From assembly GCA_001784175.1 (NCBI GenBank), contig MFPR01000024.1, forward strand, positions 1-59,683: a stretch of 59,683 nucleotides of DNA. The letters run 5' to 3'. The stretch is from Candidatus Lindowbacteria bacterium RIFCSPLOWO2_12_FULL_62_27. GTDB taxonomy: Bacteria; Lindowbacteria; 2-12-FULL-62-27. Positions 1 to 6,438 of the stretch are shown here, one piece after another. A program made the position numbers and the translations under genes. The notes under the pieces were generated by a model that saw nothing but the letters and a program-made list of their open reading frames with translations, did no database searches and was not told the DNA's origin. The stretch's first letter is position 1; each line of letters opens with the position of its first letter.

Positions 1-750
1 ATTCGAGAAGGGGGAATGTGGGGTAGAGGGTTCGGGAGAGGGGGCGCGTCTCCCGATAAAATGCCTCTCTTTTACCCACAGGAAAACCGGAAGACCCGTT
101 TTCAGTCCCTTGGCCAGGTGACTGACGGAGATTTTGGTTCCACCAACCATGATGAGGCGATTTCGTTTGATCGCGGAAACGAAGAGCCAGCCCGTGTTTT
201 GAATGAGGATGAGAATCGGAGCGCAGGTGTACCAGGCATCCATCAAGACGGTCAAAGTCCGACCGGCAAAAAAGGGCATGGATTCGTGCAGAATCTCGAT
301 GGCCAGCTGTATTTTGCTTTTGAATTTGGAGGCGGCACAGGTTTGTTTGGGGCGATATCCCCGGACGGCCCAAGCCCAGCGCTGAGGTTTGGATTTGAGA
401 ATCGCCGTGACGGCGCAGAGTCCTTTCACCAATCCATCCGAGCTGTGATGGATTCCGCTTCCTTCGATGGCGGGACCCTTGCGAGGGCAGGCGGTATCGT
501 CGAAAATAAGAATAGGATTGTCCTCGTTTTGGATCTCTTGGAAGGCCGTGAGTTGAAGTTCCTGTTCCAACGGCCGGAGCTTCCGTGCGGAACCCGTGAG
601 AAACTGATGGAGGCTGTCTATTCGGTGTTGGCCAAAAGCGCCGGCGATTTCCCGGATCGAGCGAAATTTGACGAGCCAGATCAGTCCGACCACAGGGACT
701 TCCAGGGGCGTGTATCCTGGACGATGCGGATCATTTGAAGAGCGTGGCCA
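1..750 (-). CDS. DDE transposase, partial (runs off left edge)
   Basis: The reverse strand is open from 750 to the window edge (about 250 codons). It reads as a DDE-type transposase of the IS4/IS701-like kind. The first catalytic Asp lies in ILIFDDTACPRKG, followed by GIHHSSDGLVKGLCAVTA; the second is in LTVLMDAWYTCAPIL, followed by FVSAIKRNR. The last acidic residue would lie beyond the edge. No ATG is in frame near the 5' end. A GTG at 693 is possible, but residues resembling a transposase N-terminus (PGYTPLEVPVVG) extend upstream of it, and a short ATG frame at 751 (MATLFK, then stop) sits in another phase. The copy may therefore be frame-damaged. The family is clear from motif layout; the exact IS family is not. 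Confidence 0.6.
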
Positions 751-804
751 TCACGGAATTTTGCCTTTGATTCTTTTTTGACATATAGTTAATGTAACGG
801 TCAG

Positions 805-1098
805 ATGGAAATTGCTTACAGTGTCAATGGGGTGCCCATTCGGCTGACACCCGAGCGCTGGCAACATATTGTTGAGAACCGTGATGAGTTGGCAGGCCGA
901 ATGGATGATGTCCTCTACACGATTGAACAGCCGGATTGGGTTTCAAAAGGGTATGCCGGCTGTCTGGCGGCATGGAAGGGATTCGGAAGAACCCAATATC
1001 TGGTCGTCCTGTATCGAGAACTGAGCCGAAATGACGCATTTGTGGTAACGGCGTTTTTTGCTTCTAAACCCAGGAAAGGACAAAAAATATGGCCTTAA
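805..1098 (+). CDS. BECR-fold (PBECR-like) putative RNase toxin
   Basis: Protein of 97 residues. The N-terminal part reads NGVPIRLTPERWQHIVENRD, the middle has YLVVLYREL, and the end is AFVVTAFFASKP. This order (RW.HI near the start, then a strand pair ending VVTAFF) is what I know from small phage-Barnase/EndoU/ColicinE5/RelE-like (PBECR) proteins. They are often followed by a DUF2283 gene, as here: the next gene starts inside this one (10-bp overlap), so the two are probably co-translated. Inferred role: toxin or nuclease half of a toxin-antitoxin-like pair; the activity is not proven by sequence. A DUF4258-like assignment is an alternative. Confidence 0.6.
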   Translation: MEIAYSVNGVPIRLTPERWQHIVENRDELAGRMDDVLYTIEQPDWVSKGYAGCLAAWKGFGRTQYLVVLYRELSRNDAFVVTAFFASKPRKGQKIWP

Positions 1099-1331
1099 GC
1101 GCGCTTAAAGCGAAAGACATTTCCGAGATTTTGAAGGTTGTTCCCAAGCTGGTCCAACTGCCGGCCCGGCGGATGCACGTGGACTACGACGAGGAGGCTG
1201 ACGTTCTCTACTTGAGTCTGCGCAAACCTCAGAAAGCCGCCGACAGCGAGATGCGGGACGACGGCATCATCCTCCACCGTCGCGGAAAGGCGCTGGTCGG
1301 AATCACCATCCTGGAAGCTTCAAAAAGATAA
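1089..1331 (+). CDS. DUF2283 family small protein, putative antitoxin partner
   Basis: Protein of 80 residues with the DUF2283 pattern: VDYDEEADVLYLSL, then DDGIILHRRGKALVGITILEASKR at the C-terminus. The start codon lies inside the end of the preceding BECR-like gene, which indicates translational coupling. About 30 N-terminal residues (ISEILKVVPKLVQLPARRM) precede the core and are longer than in minimal members. The molecular function of DUF2283 is not established. The pairing is what suggests the antitoxin or immunity role; that is inference from neighbourhood. Confidence 0.75.
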   Translation: MALSALKAKDISEILKVVPKLVQLPARRMHVDYDEEADVLYLSLRKPQKAADSEMRDDGIILHRRGKALVGITILEASKR

Positions 1332-1390
1332 TTCGCTCTTCGCCCTTTAGCATGGGTGAAGATTTAGGCCTCCGTCACGGGATGGCTCTG

Positions 1391-1819
1391 TCAGCGAATA
1401 TTCAGCAATACCTCAAACTTCCCGGCAGACACACCCTTTTCCCAGGGCCTTACCAACTGAAACCCCAGTCGAGCGACACCGCTCTCGATCGCCTTGAAGC
1501 GAAACTCCTGCGTCTCGAATCCGCCCGCCAGAAGCGCGGGTGAGTCCGGCCGGGAGACGCTGCTTTCAAGCGCCTGGGTCAACGACGTGTCCGACTCCAA
1601 GAGCACCCAAGAGTATCCTGTCCCGGGTTGGTAGTTCAGCCGAACCGCCACCGTCTGACCCATGGCAAGATGGACCTCACGCCCGGCCATGTCCGGCGTG
1701 ACGACCACCTCACTTGCCGGCGGCGACACGGTGGGCTGACAGGCCGCGAGCAAACACAGGAAACACGCCCGCAGGAGTTGGGGGGCTGTTACTGCTTCGC
1801 CACGCCGATGACGCCGCAT
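1391..1819 (-). CDS. Chagasin-like (I42) protease inhibitor lipoprotein
   Basis: Protein of 142 residues, exported as a lipoprotein: a hydrophobic stretch LLRACFLCLLAAC ends in a lipobox (LAAC, Cys about 27). The mature part has the three loops of the chagasin/I42 family: YQPGTGYSW (the NPTTGY loop), LLAGGFETQEFRF (the GG loop) and LVRPWEKG (the RPWE loop). Members inhibit papain-like cysteine proteases in the periplasm or outside the cell. The gene starts 31 bp before the end of sodC and is read in the same direction, so the two are probably one transcript. The first 12 residues lie in the overlap, so a slightly later start is possible. Confidence 0.85.
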   Translation of the reverse strand: MRRHRRGEAVTAPQLLRACFLCLLAACQPTVSPPASEVVVTPDMAGREVHLAMGQTVAVRLNYQPGTGYSWVLLESDTSLTQALESSVSRPDSPALLAGGFETQEFRFKAIESGVARLGFQLVRPWEKGVSAGKFEVLLNIR

Positions 1820-2352
1820 GACAACCTCGCGCCGGCCGCACCCGCCGGCTGGCTGGTCAGGTCATCCACCTTCGCGTGAACAATCACGGACCGCCCGATG
1901 ATCGTTTGCGCGCCGGACAGACTGAGCCGCGGGTCCACCCGGTCGTAGACGGCCCGGCCGTCTTCGCCCGCCTCGATGTTTCCGAGGTCCCCGACATGCC
2001 GGCTCTCCGTGTCCGGCCCGCCGTGCGGCATGCCTTCCGGATTAAAATGCCCGCCCGCCAAACTTCCGTCGGATGAACTGCAATCGCCATATTGATGGAT
2101 GTGAAATCCATGCGGCCCGGGCGTCAGCCCCTCAAGCTCGGCGTGAATTTTAACGCCGCCGGCATCGGCCGCAAACTTCACCCATCCCTTCACCGCCCCG
2201 GTCTCGGTCGGATGGAGCACGGCAATCGCCGAAGCGACCGCCGACGTGCCCGTGTCATGGGCGTGCCCTTCAACCGCATGAGCCACACAGACCGGCGATG
2301 CGAGGATCCCAAACACGCAGGTCGTTGCAAGACGCGACAAATATATATTCAC
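1789..2352 (-). CDS. sodC: Cu/Zn superoxide dismutase, periplasmic
   Basis: Protein of 187 residues that dismutates superoxide to peroxide and oxygen. A cleavable signal peptide (about residues 1-26, ending CVAHA) puts it in the periplasm. All metal ligands are visible: copper His pair in GFHIHQYGDC, the bridging and zinc His/Asp set in GGHFNPEGMPHG and RHVGDLGN, and the last copper His in SVIVHAKVDD. The disulfide partner is in ARLSCGVIG. The start is a GTG with an excellent AGGAGG about 9 nt upstream. It is coupled to the downstream chagasin-like lipoprotein gene, whose start lies inside this gene. Confidence 0.95.
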   Translation of the reverse strand: MNIYLSRLATTCVFGILASPVCVAHAVEGHAHDTGTSAVASAIAVLHPTETGAVKGWVKFAADAGGVKIHAELEGLTPGPHGFHIHQYGDCSSSDGSLAGGHFNPEGMPHGGPDTESRHVGDLGNIEAGEDGRAVYDRVDPRLSLSGAQTIIGRSVIVHAKVDDLTSQPAGAAGARLSCGVIGVAKQ

Positions 2353-2951
2353 AGCGCTACACCTCCTGATACCAGTTTCGCTTTCTCATTCATCCATGTA
2401 CCAAATTCGCAGCCCGAATCAAAGCCGGGTCGCCGACTTCTTTACCGTCCAATGAAATTTCGTCTTGACTTTTTCACCTTTGGGATTGAAATCGTCAAAC
2501 GGAAAACAGCGCTTCCTCATCATCTCCGCCCCCCGCTGGCTTGCCGGCCTCCCGTAAGTATAACCGAAACGACGCCGAGTCCGCGAGAATCCATCCATGG
2601 ATAAAAAAGCGAGGCGGGCTCTCGTCTGGCCCGCCTCGCAAACGTCTATGGGGGTTTGTCCGCTGCTCGGCCTGTTATGTCTGATGCTGTTACTATGGCA
2701 ATTGGCGTGCCGGACACGATCAAGAAAAGGCAAATAAATGCAAGCCTCTGATAATCAACAGCTGGACAAACCTCGCATGGGAAGCTGAGTTGGACGCCGA
2801 CCTCCGCGTATGGTATTCAAAAGCATACGACTGTCAGAAATTGGATACGGGCCAAGAGAAACGCACGCTGGGAGGACCAATATTGTTATGTGCTGATTTT
2901 TCTGGTTGTAAACTTATTTTTTAGCGTTGTCGTGTTAGACTATATGCGGAA
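2353..2951. other. 599-bp intergenic stretch, no convincing gene
   Basis: Between sodC and the zinc-ribbon protein. It holds the sodC ribosome-binding site (AGGAGGTG just left of 2370) and a strong terminator hairpin at 2603-2639. The part right of about 2640 is AT-richer than its surroundings. I looked for tRNA, riboswitch or small-protein signals on both strands and recognised none. Open frames here have no start with a ribosome-binding site and no family resemblance. Confidence 0.5.
2603..2639 (-). terminator. Rho-independent terminator, minus strand
   Basis: An 11-bp perfect GC-rich stem (GCGAGGCGGGC at 2609-2619 pairing with 2629-2639) with a 9-nt loop. On the minus strand it is followed directly by six T (2608-2603). 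No gene lies upstream of it on that strand before the divergent gene at 2952, so the transcript it ends is unknown. Confidence 0.75.
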
Positions 2952-3644
2952 ATGAGTGGATCGCTGAGAGATATTTTCCAAACAAAGCATTGTTCGGTTT
3001 GTGGGACATATATGTCCAAGAGCGAGAACTTTTGTCACACGTGCGGTTCTGTAGAACGTCCGAAAATCACGTTCAAAATCAGGGTGATTTGTACATTGTC
3101 TATCGTTGCGATTTCTATGGCTTCAATCTCTCTTCAAATCGTGATCAACCCACGCAACGCATCCGTAAGCTCAGAGGAGATCCAAAATACATTATCGGAG
3201 GATGCTGTTGGCATGCCCCAACCCGAGTTCGTTGATGAACTCCTCACCGAATGGCGCGGCAAGGGATGGCGGGTGGATGAAATAGCAGGCCGTATACAGC
3301 ATCTATTCAAAGTAAACGGTAAGACAGTTCTCGTCCGGTACTCCGCGCATCCAAAGCATCATCAATTTATAATCACGCGCAATACAGTTGACTTCCTGAT
3401 ATCTGAACGAGGATATATCGTGGCTATTCTGGGTACATCAGAAAAAATTTTTATCCTGCCAATGGAACGTTTGTCGGATATCTTTCGAACTTCTTCGCCA
3501 CTATCCGGCGATAAAGAACATCGTAAATTCTCGTTTTACATTCGCCAGAATAATGCGGCATCGTGGTACTTCGCCATGCAAGGGCAAGAGGTGGATATTT
3601 CCGAGCAGTATCAAGCATTCAGTGCGTTGGAGCCTTATCATTGA
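2952..3644 (+). CDS. Zinc-ribbon, single-pass membrane protein, unknown function
   Basis: Protein of 230 residues, not recognised as a named family. The N-terminus has a four-cysteine zinc ribbon, CSVCG at about 16-20 and CHTCG at about 28-32. A transmembrane segment follows at about residues 44-63 (VICTLSIVAISMASISLQIV). The remaining 165 residues form a soluble domain with WRGKGWRVDEI and several beta-strand-like stretches; it would lie outside the membrane if the ribbon is cytoplasmic. Base composition is lower in GC than in neighbouring genes, consistent with recent acquisition. The gene stands alone between a terminator and a broken vapC. Confidence 0.6.
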   Translation: MSGSLRDIFQTKHCSVCGTYMSKSENFCHTCGSVERPKITFKIRVICTLSIVAISMASISLQIVINPRNASVSSEEIQNTLSEDAVGMPQPEFVDELLTEWRGKGWRVDEIAGRIQHLFKVNGKTVLVRYSAHPKHHQFIITRNTVDFLISERGYIVAILGTSEKIFILPMERLSDIFRTSSPLSGDKEHRKFSFYIRQNNAASWYFAMQGQEVDISEQYQAFSALEPYH

Positions 3645-3659
3645 CACCGGCCTCGTTCT

Positions 3660-3849
3660 TCACCCCGCCCAATTCTGCACCCGCAACCCCGGCACTCGCG
3701 CGAACCCGGCTCGTTGTTCGTCACCAGGATGCGATCGGGGGAAAGCGCGTGCGCGGCGATGAGCGCGTCCAGAGAGCCGATCTGCGTTCCACGCGACTCC
3801 AAGGCGGCCCGGAGCGGTCCGTACTCACGGGCCGCCAGGTCGTCGACGG
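3660..3849 (-). pseudogene. PIN-domain (VapC) toxin remnant, truncated and frameshifted
   Basis: The reverse strand right after the gspK stop encodes the C-terminal third of a VapC: EYGPLRAALESRGTQIG, then SLDALIAAHALS and RILVTNNE. These are the conserved acidic G..IG..D.LIAAHAL and VTNN motifs. After NNE the frame is wrong, but the next phase continues as expected for the family: FARVPGLRVQNWAG and a stop at 3662-3660. So there is a single-base frameshift near 3705-3710. The N-terminal half with the first catalytic Asp and any antitoxin are missing. It is in the same reading frame as gspK, separated only by the gspK stop. Confidence 0.75.
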
Positions 3850-3856
3850 AGGGCGA

Positions 3857-4822
3857 TCACGCCCAGAAGCCCGCCGTGTAAATCCGGCCGTGGGCGCGGA
3901 GAAGGCGGGCGAAGACGGAGACGGATTGGGCGCCAGGCCGGGAAGCGGTCGATTCCACGAGAAACCAGGAGGACGAGACGGTCAGACGGGATTTGAAAAA
4001 TTCCGCGCGCGCGTCGCCGATGACGGAGGAGATATTCGACACGCTCGTCCACGGAGATTTGGCGCGCGCGTCGCGGAGCCGCGCTACTTCCTCTTTTGTA
4101 AACCCGAGCGCGAGCATGACCGGCGGCGGCGCCGTGTTGAGGTTCACGCGCGTGTCGCCCGTGATCCGCACGCACGCCGCAAACGAATGGGATGCCTTCC
4201 CGTGGCGGGCCGTGCGGTCGAGCAGGTCCGCCGGGGCGCCGCGGATTTGGAGAATTTCCTCGACGGCGTCCAGCGGCGCGTTCCTGGCGCCGGTGAGCAG
4301 TCCCTTCGACTTGTAATAATCGGATTCGGCGCCGTTCAATCGGTGCAGGTCGTTCGAATCGATCCAGTCCAGAAGACTGGCCGAGAGGATGTCCCGCTCC
4401 TGGCGACGCAGGCCGAATTGCTCAAACAAACGCGACAGCATGTCCGGGTCGGCCGCATTCAGATTGATTTTGCCCTCCTCGTCCGTCACGTGGACCGCGA
4501 CCGCCCAACCGTTCAGCCGGCCTGGCATGGCGTGCGTGTCGGCCCAAGGTTCGCCCGGCCAGTCCGGCGCGCCCGTATCGGCGCCGAGCCGGGCCTTGAC
4601 GCGCTCGAGACCCGCCTCGGCCGCGTAAAATCCCGCAAGCTGATCCGACGCGCCGCCCGATCGCTCGGACGCGTTCCGCGTCAGCCGCGTGTACTGCACG
4701 GACAGGACCGTCAACACCGACAGCATGGCGAGCGCCACGATCAAAATAAACCCGCGTTCGGATCGGGATTCTTGAAGACAGGACCCGCGTGTCAGAGGTT
4801 TTGAAATGGCTTCTTGTATCAC
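3857..4822 (-). CDS. gspK: Type II secretion minor pseudopilin GspK
   Basis: Protein of 321 residues, the large tip pseudopilin that caps the periplasmic pseudopilus with GspI and GspJ. The N-terminus has a leader followed by RGFILIVALAMLSVLTVLSV (prepilin peptidase site after Gly, then the hydrophobic helix). The typical GspK body follows: EEGKINLNAAD, SLLDWIDSNDL, DAVEEILQIRG and a second helix-hairpin-helix-like part RVNLNTAPPPVMLALG. The first residue after the cleavage site is Phe, and the +5 Glu common in major pilins is replaced, as usual for GspK. Start is GTG at 4822, overlapping the gspJ stop (GTGA). Last gene of the cluster. Confidence 0.9.
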   Translation of the reverse strand: MIQEAISKPLTRGSCLQESRSERGFILIVALAMLSVLTVLSVQYTRLTRNASERSGGASDQLAGFYAAEAGLERVKARLGADTGAPDWPGEPWADTHAMPGRLNGWAVAVHVTDEEGKINLNAADPDMLSRLFEQFGLRRQERDILSASLLDWIDSNDLHRLNGAESDYYKSKGLLTGARNAPLDAVEEILQIRGAPADLLDRTARHGKASHSFAACVRITGDTRVNLNTAPPPVMLALGFTKEEVARLRDARAKSPWTSVSNISSVIGDARAEFFKSRLTVSSSWFLVESTASRPGAQSVSVFARLLRAHGRIYTAGFWA

Positions 4823-5535
4823 GTGTCGGTACCGGCCGCGGACACGGCCGTCAGAGACTCCGGATCGATTCTCAAAAAACCCGCCGACTCATACTCCCCG
4901 CCGGAGGCGTCGCGGATTCTGAATTCCATCAGCCGCGGCGGCGTGTCGCCCGACTCGCCCCGCGGCGGCCACTGGCTGATCCCCCGGCGGTCGTCACGCA
5001 CCAGCACCGCCGAAAAACGGTCGACCCCCGACGCGAGTGGAATGAAAACGCCGCCCTCGCCCGGCTCGCCGCTCGCCGGCCACTGCCGGCGAAACACCAG
5101 GCGGCCGGGCGGTTGAAGGAAAAACCCGTTTTCCTCGATCCCGGAACGCGACTGCCGGATCATGTGCGCGCTGGAGGCGCCGGCGGCGGTCGTCAATAGA
5201 ATCCGGCCGGCCCCCGGCTCGGCCGATCGCGCAGACTCCACCATTGCGTGCGCCGCAACCCGCATCTGCCCCTGACCCCTGAGCGCCCTTCGGCCGCGCC
5301 GGTAGGCGTCGCCGCCGATAAAAAATGCCTGCGCGAGGACCGCGCTGATCATGCCCATGAGCAGGATGGAAAGGAGTAGTTCGACCAGCGTGACGCCCCC
5401 GTCCGCCGCACCCGCAGTAGCAGTAGGCGCCGCAGCAGTAGGCACAGTAACAGTAGGTGCCGCTCTTGACTTTTTTACTTTTTGGCAAAAAGTCAAAAAG
5501 TCAAGAGCGGCACACATTTTTTTTACGGCACACAT
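4819..5535 (-). CDS. gspJ: Type II secretion minor pseudopilin GspJ-like
   Basis: Up to 238 residues. A prepilin site is present at DGGVTLVELLLSILLMGMIS (cleavage after Gly, Glu at +5), followed by a GspJ-like beta-rich domain ending RLMEFRIRDASGGEYESAGF. Position between gspI and gspK supports GspJ. The N-terminus is odd: the first possible start gives a 44-residue leader made of a hairpin-encoded piece (ALDFLTFCQKVKKSRA) and a PT/AA-rich repeat. A GTG inside the repeat would give a shorter leader without positive charges. The first base after the Gly is Val rather than Phe or Met. The end overlaps the gspK start by 4 bp. Confidence 0.8.
   Translation of the reverse strand: MCAVKKMCAALDFLTFCQKVKKSRAAPTVTVPTAAAPTATAGAADGGVTLVELLLSILLMGMISAVLAQAFFIGGDAYRRGRRALRGQGQMRVAAHAMVESARSAEPGAGRILLTTAAGASSAHMIRQSRSGIEENGFFLQPPGRLVFRRQWPASGEPGEGGVFIPLASGVDRFSAVLVRDDRRGISQWPPRGESGDTPPRLMEFRIRDASGGEYESAGFLRIDPESLTAVSAAGTDT
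5457..5513. repeat. 57-bp near-perfect hairpin in the gspJ leader
   Basis: Outer arms of 19 bp (5457-5475 and 5495-5513, GTGCCGCTCTTGACTTTTT and its complement) pair perfectly. One mismatch follows, then a further 7-bp stem (5477-5483 with 5487-5493) around a GGC loop. It lies inside the apparent gspJ coding start, just downstream of gspI. No T-run follows the stem in the direction of transcription, so it is not a classic terminator. Beside it are CAGTAG micro-repeats (5412-5455) and a duplicated GGCACACATTTT (5509 on). Confidence 0.85.
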
Positions 5536-5543
5536 TTTATCTT

Positions 5544-5969
5544 TTATGGCCAGTATCGCTCTGTGCCCAGAGTTACGCCGCCGTCAGGTCCCGTAACCGA
5601 CAGATCGATCCGCACGAGTGCGCCGGTGTCAACGCCGGCCGGCCGGAAGACCGCCGTCCAGGAAACGTCGTCGTTCGGCGTGTCGAACCGTCCCGCCAGT
5701 CTCCCGGCCGCAGGCGTCTGCCGGCGCGCGACGATGCGCTCCATCGCGCCTTCGGCCAGAATCGCCAGCCGGTCATGGGACTGAACGCGCCGAAGGAGCG
5801 CGTGGGAAGCGGCTTGGGATTGGAGAACCGCAAGGACGCCGATCGTTACGATGACCATTGCGACGAGGACTTCGAGAAGGGTCATCCCCTGAGGGTGACG
5901 TGTTGCCGGATCGCGCCTATGGGTTAAATCTAAAATCCAAAATCTAAAATCTAAAATCTCAATTCTCAA
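5544..5969 (-). CDS. gspI: Type II secretion minor pseudopilin GspI
   Basis: About 141 residues. Prepilin signature QGMTLLEVLVAMVIVTIGVL with cleavage after Gly (about residue 28), then the short GspI domain ending SVTGPDGGVTLGTERYWP. GspI nucleates the tip complex with GspJ and GspK. The frame starts with a TTG whose TTGA overlaps the gspG stop. The first 15 residues (IEILDFRFWILDL) are encoded by an interspersed 32-bp repeat, so the repeat has either lengthened the leader or replaced the old start. A shorter leader beginning near THRRD would be typical, but no ATG is there. Confidence 0.88.
   Translation of the reverse strand: MRIEILDFRFWILDLTHRRDPATRHPQGMTLLEVLVAMVIVTIGVLAVLQSQAASHALLRRVQSHDRLAILAEGAMERIVARRQTPAAGRLAGRFDTPNDDVSWTAVFRPAGVDTGALVRIDLSVTGPDGGVTLGTERYWP
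5927..5958 (-). repeat. 32-bp AATCTAAAATC repeat, copy 1
   Basis: On the minus strand this reads as GATTTTA/GATTTT units; it matches the copies at 41010-41041 and 58618-58649 with a single C/G difference. Here it sits at the gspG/gspI junction and encodes the first residues of the gspI frame. Confidence 0.85.
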
Positions 5970-6400
5970 TCCTGAGTTTCCCAGCTCTTGACGTCCCCGT
6001 CTTCCCCCGTGCCCCCGTCCTTTCCGTCCCGGCCGAGCGAAAAGAGGTCGTAGGACTCCGGACTCGATTTGCCCGGGGAGAGATACCGGTACGGCCGGGC
6101 CCAGGGATCTTTCGGGACAGGCTTCTTAACATACGGCCCGCGCCAGTTGGTCGGCACGGGCGGCGACGAGGGCTTGCGATAGAGCGCGTCCAGGCCCTGC
6201 TGGCTGGACGGAAAGTAACTGTTGTCGAGCCGGTAGGCCTCGAGGGCCGTGCCGAGCATCTCGACCTGCGACCGCGCCGCCGCCGTCTTGGCCTGGCCCG
6301 TGCGCTGAAAGAGCTGCGGCGCCACCAGCGCGGCCAGAACCCCGATGATGATGATGACGACCAGCATTTCAACAAGCGTAAACCCTCTTTGCCGCTTCAT
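5966..6400 (-). CDS. gspG: Type II secretion major pseudopilin GspG
   Basis: Protein of 144 residues, the repeating subunit of the pseudopilus. MKRQRGFTLVEMLVVIIIIG has a short basic leader, cleavage after Gly, N-methylated Phe and Glu at +5. The C-terminal part has the GspG calcium/loop region: YFPSSQQGLDALYRKP, WRGPYVKKPVPKDPWARPY, then SYDLFSLGRDGKDGGTGEDGD. I chose the ATG at 6400 because AGGAGG lies 5 nt upstream; the GTG two codons earlier overlaps that site. It lies 38 bp after gspF and its stop overlaps gspI. Confidence 0.95.
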   Translation of the reverse strand: MKRQRGFTLVEMLVVIIIIGVLAALVAPQLFQRTGQAKTAAARSQVEMLGTALEAYRLDNSYFPSSQQGLDALYRKPSSPPVPTNWRGPYVKKPVPKDPWARPYRYLSPGKSSPESYDLFSLGRDGKDGGTGEDGDVKSWETQD

Positions 6401-6438
6401 GTCCACCTCCTGATTTGGAATAGGTTGGTCAGACTATC

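Noticed and set aside
16-738. A 240-codon plus-strand frame at the left edge
   Set aside because: The reverse strand reads as a transposase with recognisable DDE-type motifs; the plus frame is its shadow.
2640-2950. Possible tRNA or tmRNA gene before the orphan terminator
   Set aside because: No cloverleaf, anticodon stem or CCA-type end could be drawn on either strand.
5457-5513. Hairpin as a transcription terminator between gspI and gspJ
   Set aside because: No T-run follows the stem on the minus strand, and terminating there would cut gspJ and gspK out of the operon.
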